A stretch of DNA of 16,274 nucleotides from the NCBI GenBank assembly GCA_963977185.1, contig CAXBNV010000035.1:1-16274 (forward strand), in the 5' to 3' direction. Each line of letters starts with the position of its first letter. Position 1 is the first letter of the stretch. Origin of the DNA: CAXBNV01 sp963977185 (GTDB lineage Bacteria > Pseudomonadota > Gammaproteobacteria > JAGOUU01). Positions 7,480 to 16,193 of this stretch are shown here, piece after piece. The notes under the pieces are model-generated. The model ran no database searches, was not told the DNA's origin, and worked only from the letters and a program-made list of their open reading frames with translations. A program made the position numbers and the translations under genes.

Positions 7480-7535
7480 GCCTGATTTAAGGCGTTCCTG
7501 CTTTATTGGTAGGTTTAAAGGGGTAGGCTTTTAAC
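7480..7535 (+). terminator. Possible terminator with alternative pairing, between the OxyR-like and acetolactate synthase-like genes
   Basis: CTTTA (7501-7505) pairs with TAAAG (7516-7520), and the adjoining CC/GG can extend that stem with a bulge. Outside it, GCCT (7480-7483) can pair with AGGC at 7525-7528, which is followed directly by TTTT, giving a terminator-like shape. The same GCCT can instead pair with a nearer AGGC (7490-7493). The two pairings exclude each other. Termination of the upstream operon is the simplest reading; a switch is possible but unproven. Confidence 0.35.
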
Positions 7536-7559
7536 TTATCTTATAGAAAATAATATTAT
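7531..7559 (+). promoter_or_regulatory. Candidate promoter of the acetolactate synthase-like gene
   Basis: TTAACT (7531-7536, four of six matches to -35) and TATTAT (7554-7559, five of six matches to -10) are separated by exactly 17 bp. Transcription would begin near 7566, just before the AAAAAGGAA ribosome-binding site of the gene at 7579. The leader would be very short, so a promoter further upstream remains possible. Confidence 0.35.
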
Positions 7560-7578
7560 AAATTAAAAAGGAATTTAT

Positions 7579-9234
7579 ATGAATGCAGCTGAACTTTTTG
7601 TAGATGCATTAGAAAAAGAGGGAGTTAATATTATATATGCTGTTCCTGGTGAAGAAAATTTAAGTTTCTTAGAAGCTATTCGTAAATCATCTATCTCTTT
7701 AATTCTAACAAGACATGAGCAATGCGCTGGATTTATGGCATCAACTTATGGACGTCTTACTGGAAATGTTGGTGTTTGTCTTGCCACATTAGGTCCTGGA
7801 GCTACTAATTTATTAACAGCTGCAGCTTATGCCCAATTAGGAGCATTTCCTATGTTAATGATTACAGGGCAAAAACCTATAAAAAATAGTAAACAAGGCT
7901 TATTTCAAGTTATTAATGTCATTGATCTAATGCGCCCTGTCACAAAATATACAAAACAAATCGTTAATGTAGACAAAATTTCATCTATGGTAAGAGAAGC
8001 ATTTCGTTTGGCAGAAGAAGAAAGACCAGGAGCTTGTCATTTAGAGCTGCCTGAAGATATTGCTGAGGAAAAAATTAATGATAATACTTTAAGAGCTTTA
8101 AGTAAAAGTATTACTGAAGCTCCTATTGTTTCAAAAAGTTTAATCACTAAAGCATATGAAATGATAGATAAATCTAAATATCCTTTATTATTAATAGGAG
8201 CTGGAGCTAACAGATTAAATAATTTAGATATGAGTCAATCAGTAACTAATTTTATTGAAACAACAGGGGTATACTTTTTTAATACTCAGATGGGTAAAGG
8301 AGTTGTTAATGAATATAGTTCTAAATTTTTAGGAACAGCTGCTTTATCAGATAATGATTATATTCATTGTGCTATTGAAAAAAGTGATCTAATTATTAAT
8401 GTGGGCCATGATGTAATTGAAAAGCCGCCTTTTTTTCGTGGTAAAAATGGTAAAAAAGTTATTCACATTAATACTAAGTCAGCAGAAGTCGATAATGTTT
8501 ATTTTGCAGAGTTGGAACTTATTGGTGATATAAATCATACAATAAAATCATTAGGAAATAAATTGGGTAAATTAGATAAAGACTTTTCTTATTTTAAAAA
8601 AATAAAAGCACAATTAAGTAAACATATTCAAGAATATGCTAATGATACAAGTTTTCCTATAAAACCTCAAAGACTGGTTTCTGAGATTCAAGAAGTTATG
8701 CCTGAAGATGGCATTATTTCTTTAGATAATGGCATATATAAAATTTGGTTTGCTAGAAATTATTTAGCAAAAAAACCAAATACTATATTATTAGATAATG
8801 CATTAGCAACTATGGGAGCAGGGTTGCCATCAGCAATGGAGGCTGCAAGATTATATCCAGATAAACTAGTATTGTCTATCAATGGCGACGGTGGTTTTAT
8901 GATGAATAGTCAAGAGTTAGAAACTGCGGTTAGATTAAATTTAAATTTAATTATATTAATTTTGCGCGATGATGCTTATGGCATGATCAAATGGAAGCAA
9001 TATAGTCTGGGTTTTGAAGACTATGGTTTAAGTTTTAATAATCCTGATTTTGTAAAGTATGCATCAAGCTTTGGTGTTAAAGCGTACACTTTAACAGCAA
9101 AGGATAATCTTAAAAGCTTAATTCAGGATTATCATAAGCAAAAAGGTGTTTGTTTAATTGATATACCTGTTGATTATAGTGAAAATAATAAAGTCTTAAT
9201 AGATGAGCTGAGAAATAAAACATGTCTTTTGTAG
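7579..9234 (+). CDS. Thiamine-diphosphate enzyme, acetolactate synthase family (large subunit-like)
   Basis: Family members condense two pyruvates to 2-acetolactate, either for branched-chain amino acids or for acetoin formation. The 551 residues show the three thiamine-diphosphate domains. The N-terminal domain has VPGEENL, the catalytic Glu47 in TRHEQCAG, and LGPGATNLLTA. A central domain follows. The C-terminal domain has GDGGFM at 436-441. The cofactor metal ligands are inferred as Asp437 and Asp464 (in RDDAYGM), 27 residues apart; that Asp is typical of catabolic AlsS/BudB-type enzymes, whereas biosynthetic enzymes usually have Asn. MIKWKQ follows it. No small regulatory subunit (ilvN/ilvH-like) or acetolactate decarboxylase gene is adjacent, so the exact product is uncertain. 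An AAAAAGGAA precedes the ATG by about 7 nt. Neighbours do not form an obvious pathway with it. Confidence 0.85.
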   Translation: MNAAELFVDALEKEGVNIIYAVPGEENLSFLEAIRKSSISLILTRHEQCAGFMASTYGRLTGNVGVCLATLGPGATNLLTAAAYAQLGAFPMLMITGQKPIKNSKQGLFQVINVIDLMRPVTKYTKQIVNVDKISSMVREAFRLAEEERPGACHLELPEDIAEEKINDNTLRALSKSITEAPIVSKSLITKAYEMIDKSKYPLLLIGAGANRLNNLDMSQSVTNFIETTGVYFFNTQMGKGVVNEYSSKFLGTAALSDNDYIHCAIEKSDLIINVGHDVIEKPPFFRGKNGKKVIHINTKSAEVDNVYFAELELIGDINHTIKSLGNKLGKLDKDFSYFKKIKAQLSKHIQEYANDTSFPIKPQRLVSEIQEVMPEDGIISLDNGIYKIWFARNYLAKKPNTILLDNALATMGAGLPSAMEAARLYPDKLVLSINGDGGFMMNSQELETAVRLNLNLIILILRDDAYGMIKWKQYSLGFEDYGLSFNNPDFVKYASSFGVKAYTLTAKDNLKSLIQDYHKQKGVCLIDIPVDYSENNKVLIDELRNKTCLL

Positions 9235-9378
9235 TTAAACTCTAGTATACATGCTCTAAATCTGTTGCCATTAAATATCCTGGGTTCCCTATTTTATTAA
9301 TATAAATTCTCTTTCAAATTACCATATTAATTGCTACTATCGTTTCTTGAACAATAAATAATTTTTGATAAATAACAT

Positions 9379-11277
9379 ATGCCTATTATAAAACTTGAAA
9401 ATATTACTTTAGATTTTGGAAATGGAGCTTTACTTGATAATGCTGAGTTACAAATAAAAGCAAAAGATAAAATATGTTTGGTTGGGCGTAATGGTACAGG
9501 TAAAACTAGTTTATTAAAGCTAATACAAGGCCAAATTAAACCAGATAGCGGCAATCTTTGGACTAAATCTAATTTAAAGATAGCTGTATTAGAGCAAAAT
9601 GTCTCAGAATATGCTGAAAATTTGTCTATATTTGACGTAGTTGCATCAGGTATAGAGCATGTAGGTGATTTGTTAAAACAGTATCATGAATTGTTAAATC
9701 AGCAAGAAAGTTATGATGCTCAAGATTGGCTTGATAAATTAGCCAAAGTTCAAAAAGGGATAGATCATTATGACGGTTGGCAGTATGAGCAAAAAGTTAA
9801 TACTGTATTAGATATGATGCAATTAGATCCAAATATAAAAGTAAGTAGTTTATCAGGTGGTTTAAAAAGAAGAATATTACTTGCAAAAGCATTAGTGTTG
9901 GATCCTGATATTTTATTATTAGATGAGCCAACGAATCATTTAGATATAGCAAGTATAGAATGGCTTGAAAATTATTTATTAGATTTTAATGGGGCTATTT
10001 TATGTATTAGTCATGATAGATTTTTTGTCGATAAAATTGCAAATAAAATTTTGGAGCTAGATAGAGGTAAAATTTATACTTATCCTGGTAATTTTGATAA
10101 ATATATAGCTCTTAAAGCTAAAAGGCTAGAAGATGAAGAAAAAAGCTTTAAGGAATTTGATAAAAAACTAAAAGATGAGGAAATTTGGATAAGACAAGGA
10201 GTTAAAGCTAGAAGAACCAGAAACGAGGGGCGTGTTAGGTCTTTAAAAAAATTGCGAGAAGAACGCTCACAAAGACAAGATGTTATGGCAAAAGCTTCTT
10301 TCACGTTAGAAACTAGCCAATATTCAGGACAAATAGTATTAAATGCGCATAATGTTTCTTATGGTTATAATGATACTAAAATAATAAAAGATTTTTATTT
10401 GAAAATTTGCCGAGGAGATAAGCTAGGAATTATTGGTCCTAATGGTTGCGGGAAAACAACTTTAATCAATGTATTATTAAAAAAATTAAATCCAGATACT
10501 GGTAATGTAAAATTAGGAACTAATTTAGAAGTCGCTTATTTTGATCAATTAAGATCTCAAATCGATCCTGAACTATCTGTTTTAGAAAACGTTGCTGGAG
10601 GTAGATCAGATATAATAGTTGATGCCAAAAAAAATAAAACTAAACATATATATAGTTACTTAAATGATTTTTTATTTACTCCAGATAGAGCAAGATGCTC
10701 TGTTAAAATGTTATCAGGGGGTGAATGTAATAGAATGTTACTTGCCAAGTTATTTAGTAATCCTCAAAACTTTTTAGTATTAGATGAGCCAACTAATGAT
10801 TTAGATATCGAAACTTTAGAATTATTAGAAGATATTTTAATTAATTATACTGGAACAGTGTTATTAATTAGTCATGATCGGCAATTTGTAGATAATGTTG
10901 TTACTCAAGTTTTAGTATTTGAGGATAAGGGGAAAATCTCTGAATATGTTGGTGGATATTCTGATTGGTATAATAAATTTGGTAAAAATTTATTATTAGC
11001 TAAAGATAAAAATAAGTTGAAAAATAAACCAGAGCAAAAAAAAGATAATACAAATAATACGACTCAAATTAAGACAAAAAATAGTCAAAAACAAATAGAT
11101 CATGTATTAAAACAAATAGATAAATTAGAGAAAAAAGCATCAGAATTAGAAGTAGAAATAGCTAAGCCAGATTTTTATAATCAAGAACAACAATTAGTTA
11201 AGAAAAAGCTTAAAAAATTAGATGATGTAAATAATGAACTTTCAGTTTTGTATCTTCAATGGAACGAGTTAGAGTAA
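9379..11277 (+). CDS. uup: ABC-F family ATPase Uup
   Basis: ABC-F proteins are soluble twin-ATPases that act on ribosomes or translation; Uup also affects precise excision of transposons in E. coli. The 632 residues hold two nucleotide-binding domains. The first has P-loop GRNGTGKT (36-43), signature LSGGLKRR (158-165), Walker B LLLDEPTNHLD (179-189) and SHDR. The second has P-loop GPNGCGKT (353-360), signature LSGGECNR (445-452) and LVLDEPTNDLD (466-476). A charged helical linker at about 243-318 separates them. A Lys/Gln-rich stretch and a C-terminal coiled coil (about 570-632, with KPDFYNQEQQ) match the DNA-binding domain specific to Uup among ABC-F proteins. Length equals E. coli Uup (about 635). 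No transmembrane segment is present, so it is not a transporter. The ATG has no good Shine-Dalgarno. Confidence 0.92.
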   Translation: MPIIKLENITLDFGNGALLDNAELQIKAKDKICLVGRNGTGKTSLLKLIQGQIKPDSGNLWTKSNLKIAVLEQNVSEYAENLSIFDVVASGIEHVGDLLKQYHELLNQQESYDAQDWLDKLAKVQKGIDHYDGWQYEQKVNTVLDMMQLDPNIKVSSLSGGLKRRILLAKALVLDPDILLLDEPTNHLDIASIEWLENYLLDFNGAILCISHDRFFVDKIANKILELDRGKIYTYPGNFDKYIALKAKRLEDEEKSFKEFDKKLKDEEIWIRQGVKARRTRNEGRVRSLKKLREERSQRQDVMAKASFTLETSQYSGQIVLNAHNVSYGYNDTKIIKDFYLKICRGDKLGIIGPNGCGKTTLINVLLKKLNPDTGNVKLGTNLEVAYFDQLRSQIDPELSVLENVAGGRSDIIVDAKKNKTKHIYSYLNDFLFTPDRARCSVKMLSGGECNRMLLAKLFSNPQNFLVLDEPTNDLDIETLELLEDILINYTGTVLLISHDRQFVDNVVTQVLVFEDKGKISEYVGGYSDWYNKFGKNLLLAKDKNKLKNKPEQKKDNTNNTTQIKTKNSQKQIDHVLKQIDKLEKKASELEVEIAKPDFYNQEQQLVKKKLKKLDDVNNELSVLYLQWNELE

Positions 11278-11315
11278 AAAGATTATTCTTGTTTAAGTTT
11301 TAAATATATTGCGAA

Positions 11316-11334
11316 TTAACACAGCACATGTTAA
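11316..11334 (+). promoter_or_regulatory. Perfect dyad upstream of the BNR-repeat gene, possible operator
   Basis: TTAACA and TGTTAA form a perfect 6-bp inverted repeat around a 7-bp centre, 49 bp before the ATG of the secreted propeller gene. The symmetry and spacing suit a dimeric regulator. No flanking promoter boxes are convincing, so this is a candidate only. Confidence 0.3.
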
Positions 11335-11383
11335 GCTCACTAGCTAAGTTTAAGTAAATTAGTTAGAGAAAGGAAAGTTTAAC

Positions 11384-13624
11384 ATGCAAAAAGTATTTAA
11401 AATTATTATTAGCTTTTTAAGTTTATTTTTTATAAATTTATCATTTGCTGATAAATTATATGAAAACAAATCTTGGGAAGATCTTGAAGGGCCGACAAGT
11501 CATCCAATTGTAAGTTTTTTTTCAAAATCACCTATAGATGATAATCTTGTTTATGCTGGCAGTTTAGGAGCAGGTTCTAATCATGTCTTTAAAAGTTTAG
11601 ATGGTGGTCACACTTGGGGTAAGACCTCTAGTATTATAAGTAATGGAACAGGTTTTTTTACAAGAGCTTATATTTCACCTAATAATAAAGATAAAATTTA
11701 TGCAACAATTGTAAGTGGCGAAGAAGAAATAGATTTAGGATTATATCTTTCAGAAGATGCAGGAAATAGTTGGGAAAAATTACCAACTACATTGCATGAA
11801 CAAAATATGCCGCTTTTTATTACTGATTTAAAAATAGATCCTAAAGATTCAAATGTAATCTATATTACGTCTTTGCAAGGTATTTATAAGTCCAATGATT
11901 CTGGCCAAAATTGGATTGATATTAATACAGGTATTGATACAAGTAATAGCGACAATATTCCATTAACAATACAGATTGCTCCAAAAAACTCTAATATTTT
12001 ATATGCGAGTCTTGGGGCCGATATTTATAAGTCTATAAATTATGGTAGTAAGTGGGAAAAGCTTACTAGTAATAAAGATAAAGTTACTTATCAAATTGCT
12101 CTTGATCCTAATGATTTAAATAATATTTATACTATGTCTGTAAATATGAAAGCTATGAAGCATAATTTTGATCATAGCTCTTTAAATATTTTGTCAACCC
12201 ACAAAAAATTATTAGAGATTTTCAGTAAATTAAATCAAGATAAAATAAAAAATGTTGGAACATTAGGGCTAACTAAATTCATTAATAAAATCGAGCAAAC
12301 TATAAATACTTCAAAAGACCAAGATCAAAATAATGATATAGATCTTACTATATTATCTAGATCATATGATGCAGGTAAGACTTGGAAAAATGTAAAGGTT
12401 TCAGATAATAAAGATTTTGTTAGTTTATTTATTGATATTGATATTAAGAACTCTAATAAATTATTAGTATCATATGTTACTGATAATTTTATTGTAGGCT
12501 TAATCGAATCTACCGATAAAGCAAATAGTTTTGTTAAATTAAATTTGGGAAATTTTGAAGAATTAGGCTTACATCCTATATATATAGGACAGAATAGCGA
12601 TATTCTATTTGGTGGAATTCATGATATATATTATGGCACAATAAAAAATAATATTATTTCTTTTGAAGCAACTAATTCAAAGTTCATCAATACTTTTGTT
12701 TCTGATATTCTTGTTCCTGGTAATTCTAATGATATCTATACTACAGCTTATAGCGGATTTGGAAAACCAGAATTATTTCATGTAAAAGATTCTGCCTTTT
12801 CAATTTCTAGCTTTAATCAAGTAAAGTTACCAGTATCTTGGTTTGATAGTTTAGAACAAATTGCTTTTGATTATACTGAGCAGGGAGTTTATACAAGACT
12901 TTATTATGCTGGGGCTTCTGGTGATTTATATAAAAAAGAAAAGTTGCAAGATAAATGGGAATTATTAAATAGTTCTATAATTGATAAAGATGAGCGGGGA
13001 ATTACAGAACAATTATTATTAATTCCACATACAGATATTTTATTTGCTAAAACAGATTACTCAAGCTTGTATAGATCTAAAAATGGTGGAGTATCTTGGA
13101 GTAAGCTGCATAATGTAAATAAAAATTTAGGAAAATTTAATCAAATTATTTATGATTCAGTTAATAAATTTGTTTATTTAGCGACTACTAAAGGTTTGTA
13201 CGTAAGTAAAGATTTAGGTGATAATTTTGAGAAAGTTATTGGCTTTAAGAAAAAAGCAGGTAACCTTAATGGTGTAACACAAATAGAAGTCAATAATTTT
13301 AATGCGAATCAGCTTTATATCTTAGTAAATAATAAATTATATAGATCAGATAATTTAGGTAAAAAATGGAAGCTAGTAAAAAAAGACTTATCTGGCTATA
13401 TTCAAGTTGGTGCTTTAAAATTAGATAAAAATCATGATAATAGAATTTATATTATTGATACCAAATATAATATCGAGTATTCAGAAGATGCCGGTGAAAC
13501 TTGGAGTAAGATTAAGAAAATTAATAATTCTAATATGAAAATTATAAGCCTTCATCCTACAAAGAATGCATTATATGCAGGAACATCAGGATATGGGGCA
13601 TATAAAATATTAAATAATTATTAA
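11384..13624 (+). CDS. Secreted multi-Asp-box (BNR repeat) beta-propeller protein
   Basis: A Sec signal peptide is clear: a basic start, a hydrophobic core of about 14 residues, and a probable cut after SFA at residue 22. The mature chain carries about ten Asp-box motifs (S-x-D-x-G-x-x-W) at 71, 123, 170, 217, 327, 376 (degenerate), 565, 608, 655 and 700. Most are preceded by strands of the type LYAG or IYIT. Such repeats build propeller blades as in sialidases, GH74 glucanases and Vps10 domains; 746 residues would fit two propellers. No sialidase Arg-Ile-Pro motif was found, so enzyme activity cannot be assigned. Residues about 255-320 interrupt the repeats with a mostly helical, charged insert. 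AAAGGAAAG precedes the ATG. It is probably periplasmic, outer surface or secreted; no membrane anchor or sorting signal is seen. Confidence 0.85.
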   Translation: MQKVFKIIISFLSLFFINLSFADKLYENKSWEDLEGPTSHPIVSFFSKSPIDDNLVYAGSLGAGSNHVFKSLDGGHTWGKTSSIISNGTGFFTRAYISPNNKDKIYATIVSGEEEIDLGLYLSEDAGNSWEKLPTTLHEQNMPLFITDLKIDPKDSNVIYITSLQGIYKSNDSGQNWIDINTGIDTSNSDNIPLTIQIAPKNSNILYASLGADIYKSINYGSKWEKLTSNKDKVTYQIALDPNDLNNIYTMSVNMKAMKHNFDHSSLNILSTHKKLLEIFSKLNQDKIKNVGTLGLTKFINKIEQTINTSKDQDQNNDIDLTILSRSYDAGKTWKNVKVSDNKDFVSLFIDIDIKNSNKLLVSYVTDNFIVGLIESTDKANSFVKLNLGNFEELGLHPIYIGQNSDILFGGIHDIYYGTIKNNIISFEATNSKFINTFVSDILVPGNSNDIYTTAYSGFGKPELFHVKDSAFSISSFNQVKLPVSWFDSLEQIAFDYTEQGVYTRLYYAGASGDLYKKEKLQDKWELLNSSIIDKDERGITEQLLLIPHTDILFAKTDYSSLYRSKNGGVSWSKLHNVNKNLGKFNQIIYDSVNKFVYLATTKGLYVSKDLGDNFEKVIGFKKKAGNLNGVTQIEVNNFNANQLYILVNNKLYRSDNLGKKWKLVKKDLSGYIQVGALKLDKNHDNRIYIIDTKYNIEYSEDAGETWSKIKKINNSNMKIISLHPTKNALYAGTSGYGAYKILNNY

Positions 13625-13682
13625 TTATAAAAATTTTGAAAGAAGTAAATACTCATAACCTCAAAAGAGAATAATTACATAT

Positions 13683-13723
13683 TACTAAAATATAATTAAG
13701 GAAACTTTAATTATATTTTAGTA
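13683..13723 (+). repeat. Perfect 17-bp inverted repeat just before the orphan gene
   Basis: TACTAAAATATAATTAA (13683-13699) and its exact reverse complement (13707-13723) flank the 7-nt loop GGAAACT. Each arm has a single G or C. The right arm ends 10 nt before the ATG at 13734, and the intervening TATTATTTTT is U-rich. It could terminate transcripts of the upstream gene, act as an operator, or control translation: the only Shine-Dalgarno-like bases nearby (AAGGAAA) lie in the loop. Confidence 0.75.
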
Positions 13724-13733
13724 TATTATTTTT

Positions 13734-16193
13734 ATGTATTTAAATATAACAGCCATATCAAAATATCAAAAATCATTACAAAACCAAGATACAACTCAGC
13801 CTTATTGGGTGGATGATGAAACACGCCCTTCTTTTAGTTGGAAAGAGGTATACACAGATAGCCATGAGGTTATTGTCTATAATGGTGAAAATTTTTCAGA
13901 ATGCGCAGATCAACTATTATCTTTATTAGATTATATAATTAATATTAATCCTGATAAATTTCAAATAATAGCAGATCTTAAAGATAATATAAAAAGCAAC
14001 TGCATTGACTCCGATGAGGTGTCTGAATTAAACAAGAAAGTTGCATTAAAGCAAATAAAATCTAGTTTAGAAAATAGTATATTATTATTAAAATATAATA
14101 ATAAAGTTTCCAAAGAAGAGTTAAATCAATTTACAGTAAATTTTTGTTTAAGTGGGGCAGCATCTAATATAGATAATATGATGCAACTTTTTTATCCAAG
14201 TAAAATAACTGGACATTTACTGACATCATTAATAACGTTTATAAAACAAATAGCCATTGAATATAGTCGTTTATCAGGAATGATTGATGATAATCTAAAT
14301 CCTGGCGATGAGATTCATGTTGTTAATGGGTTATTTAATTTATTCATTGAAAACTTTGGTCTAAAAAAAGAAGAAGATGATCTTATTCCTTATTGGGTGA
14401 ATGATTGTAAAGAAGATTTTTTAACATATGTAGAGCAATGTGTAGGAGTTGATAAAGTCATAGATGGAATTATTAGTTTATGGCCTATAGATGAAACAAA
14501 AAGTGCATGGTCACATGATGATATAAATAAATTTTTTTCTTATTTTGATAATATAAATAAATCACCTGATGATCCAGAAGTAAATTATTGGGAAATAATG
14601 TTTGATTTAGATTTAGATACAATGGAATATTTTCCTAAGAAAAACATAGATTTTTTATATAAAATCTATTTAATAAATCTTTTAGAAAAAAATAATCTCA
14701 CTAAAAACACGCACACTAAATTACAATATAATAATGAGGATATTTATATAATTAATGTCGACTTTGACGGCTCTTTTTTCGTCAAACTTATGCCTAAAAA
14801 AAATGAGGAGTGTAATGTTTATGAACATAGTACGACATATGTAAAACTCACAGATTTATATGACACTCAAGATTTTGTTTTTAAAAATATACCATATTTC
14901 AGCCATTTTGTAGATTTAACTTTTTTATTTACTATGGTCTCTAAAGAATATCATTTTGAGCTTTGTCAGAAATTATCGTTCTATAGTCATTCTACGTTGG
15001 TTACAAATGTGATACTTTTTTATAATAATCTTAATTTAAATCAGTTTTTAATGTTATTGAATAATGCTCCAGGTGATTATTTTAAAGATGCATTTATAAG
15101 TTGTATCAATGCAGAATCATTTGAAATAGCAGATAAGTTTTTTTTAATAAATGACAGGAATGATTTAAATAATGATCTTATAAATGAGCAAATAGACATA
15201 GCAATTAGAGGCTTGCAGATTGACGCAGTTTTGTTTTTTGCATCATATGGAAAATGGCAAATAGACGCTGAATATTTAAAAATGATATGTATTAATAGCC
15301 TGTATAATCATGAGCATAAAATTTTATCTCAGCTTGTAGAATTACCTTGCCCAAATAAGTTATCATCTGATTTGATTTATGAAATTGCGATGCACAGTAT
15401 TGATATTCATGAATGGTCTCTTTTACAAAGAATTATTTTTCTTGAAAAACAGAATGGTTCCTCTTCACAAGTAATAAATGATATCTTAACACGGCTTGTG
15501 AATCATGTAACAAGTGTGGCTAATGGAGATATTATGATTCCGATAGGAGATATTAATTACTTGTGTTCGATAATATATGTTTTTTTACAAGGTGTTAATG
15601 ATGATAATAGATCTAATGCTTTAGCTAAAATATTGCAACATGGATTTGCTGAGCAAGTGATATGTATGAATAGCAAATCTTCTTCTTTAACCAAAGCAAA
15701 ATCAGATCTAATTTTATATAATTTTATAATATCCAACTATACTGATGCAGATAAACTAAAAAATAATACTAGTGATTATAAATTTTGCAGTAGATTTATA
15801 CAAGTTGGACCGAAATTATCTTTGAGTGGAATAACCATAGATATTATTAAACAAAAAGTAACAAGTTTTTTTAATAAATATTGGCGCATGACGTCTCATT
15901 TGTCTAATGAAAACTGGGATTTTGACAAGCAAAATGAGGGATATAAAGTCAATACACCAATTAATTATTACTTATCAATTAAATTATTTATAGATGTCGC
16001 ATGCAATAATGATTTATCATCTTTGTTAAATTTAAATGAAAACGTTGCAAAAGAATATATAAAGCAATATTTAGAATTAGATTCATATCAATTAGATGAT
16101 GAGTTAAAAGAAATAATTAATTACGCTAGATCTGTTGCTATTGCTCCTGGAGCTATTCCTGGAGTTAGCAACAAAAAAAAGTGCAGAAAATAA
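13734..16193 (+). CDS. Large hypothetical protein, no recognised family
   Basis: I do not recognise this 819-residue protein. It has no signal peptide, no transmembrane segment and about 15 scattered cysteines, which suggests a cytosolic chain or one exported by a signal-peptide-independent route. It is acidic, rich in Asn, Asp, Ile and Leu, and looks mainly alpha-helical. The central part (about 430-570) has helix pairs that vaguely resemble ankyrin-like or HEAT-like solenoids, but no canonical repeat is visible. The motif PYWV(D/N)D occurs twice, at 23-28 and 219-224. Both copies are followed some 45 residues later by a similar Tyr-Asn-Ile-Asn-Pro-Asp segment, hinting at a duplicated domain. 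The C-terminus is basic (SNKKKCRK). An in-frame TAG 15 bp upstream fixes the start at this ATG, although no ribosome-binding site is seen. Codon use matches its neighbours. Confidence 0.8.
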   Translation: MYLNITAISKYQKSLQNQDTTQPYWVDDETRPSFSWKEVYTDSHEVIVYNGENFSECADQLLSLLDYIININPDKFQIIADLKDNIKSNCIDSDEVSELNKKVALKQIKSSLENSILLLKYNNKVSKEELNQFTVNFCLSGAASNIDNMMQLFYPSKITGHLLTSLITFIKQIAIEYSRLSGMIDDNLNPGDEIHVVNGLFNLFIENFGLKKEEDDLIPYWVNDCKEDFLTYVEQCVGVDKVIDGIISLWPIDETKSAWSHDDINKFFSYFDNINKSPDDPEVNYWEIMFDLDLDTMEYFPKKNIDFLYKIYLINLLEKNNLTKNTHTKLQYNNEDIYIINVDFDGSFFVKLMPKKNEECNVYEHSTTYVKLTDLYDTQDFVFKNIPYFSHFVDLTFLFTMVSKEYHFELCQKLSFYSHSTLVTNVILFYNNLNLNQFLMLLNNAPGDYFKDAFISCINAESFEIADKFFLINDRNDLNNDLINEQIDIAIRGLQIDAVLFFASYGKWQIDAEYLKMICINSLYNHEHKILSQLVELPCPNKLSSDLIYEIAMHSIDIHEWSLLQRIIFLEKQNGSSSQVINDILTRLVNHVTSVANGDIMIPIGDINYLCSIIYVFLQGVNDDNRSNALAKILQHGFAEQVICMNSKSSSLTKAKSDLILYNFIISNYTDADKLKNNTSDYKFCSRFIQVGPKLSLSGITIDIIKQKVTSFFNKYWRMTSHLSNENWDFDKQNEGYKVNTPINYYLSIKLFIDVACNNDLSSLLNLNENVAKEYIKQYLELDSYQLDDELKEIINYARSVAIAPGAIPGVSNKKKCRK

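Noticed and set aside
9327..9554. Open frame on the minus strand over the start of uup
   Set aside because: It is antisense to the first uup P-loop region, whose coding frame is certain, and matches no family.
10080..10304. Open frame on the minus strand inside uup
   Set aside because: It mirrors the conserved Uup linker; the Ser/Leu-rich translation is the usual shadow of Lys/Glu-rich helices.
11384..13624. Sialidase assignment from Asp-boxes
   Set aside because: Asp-boxes occur in many propellers; the sialidase Arg-Ile-Pro motif and the arginine triad could not be found.
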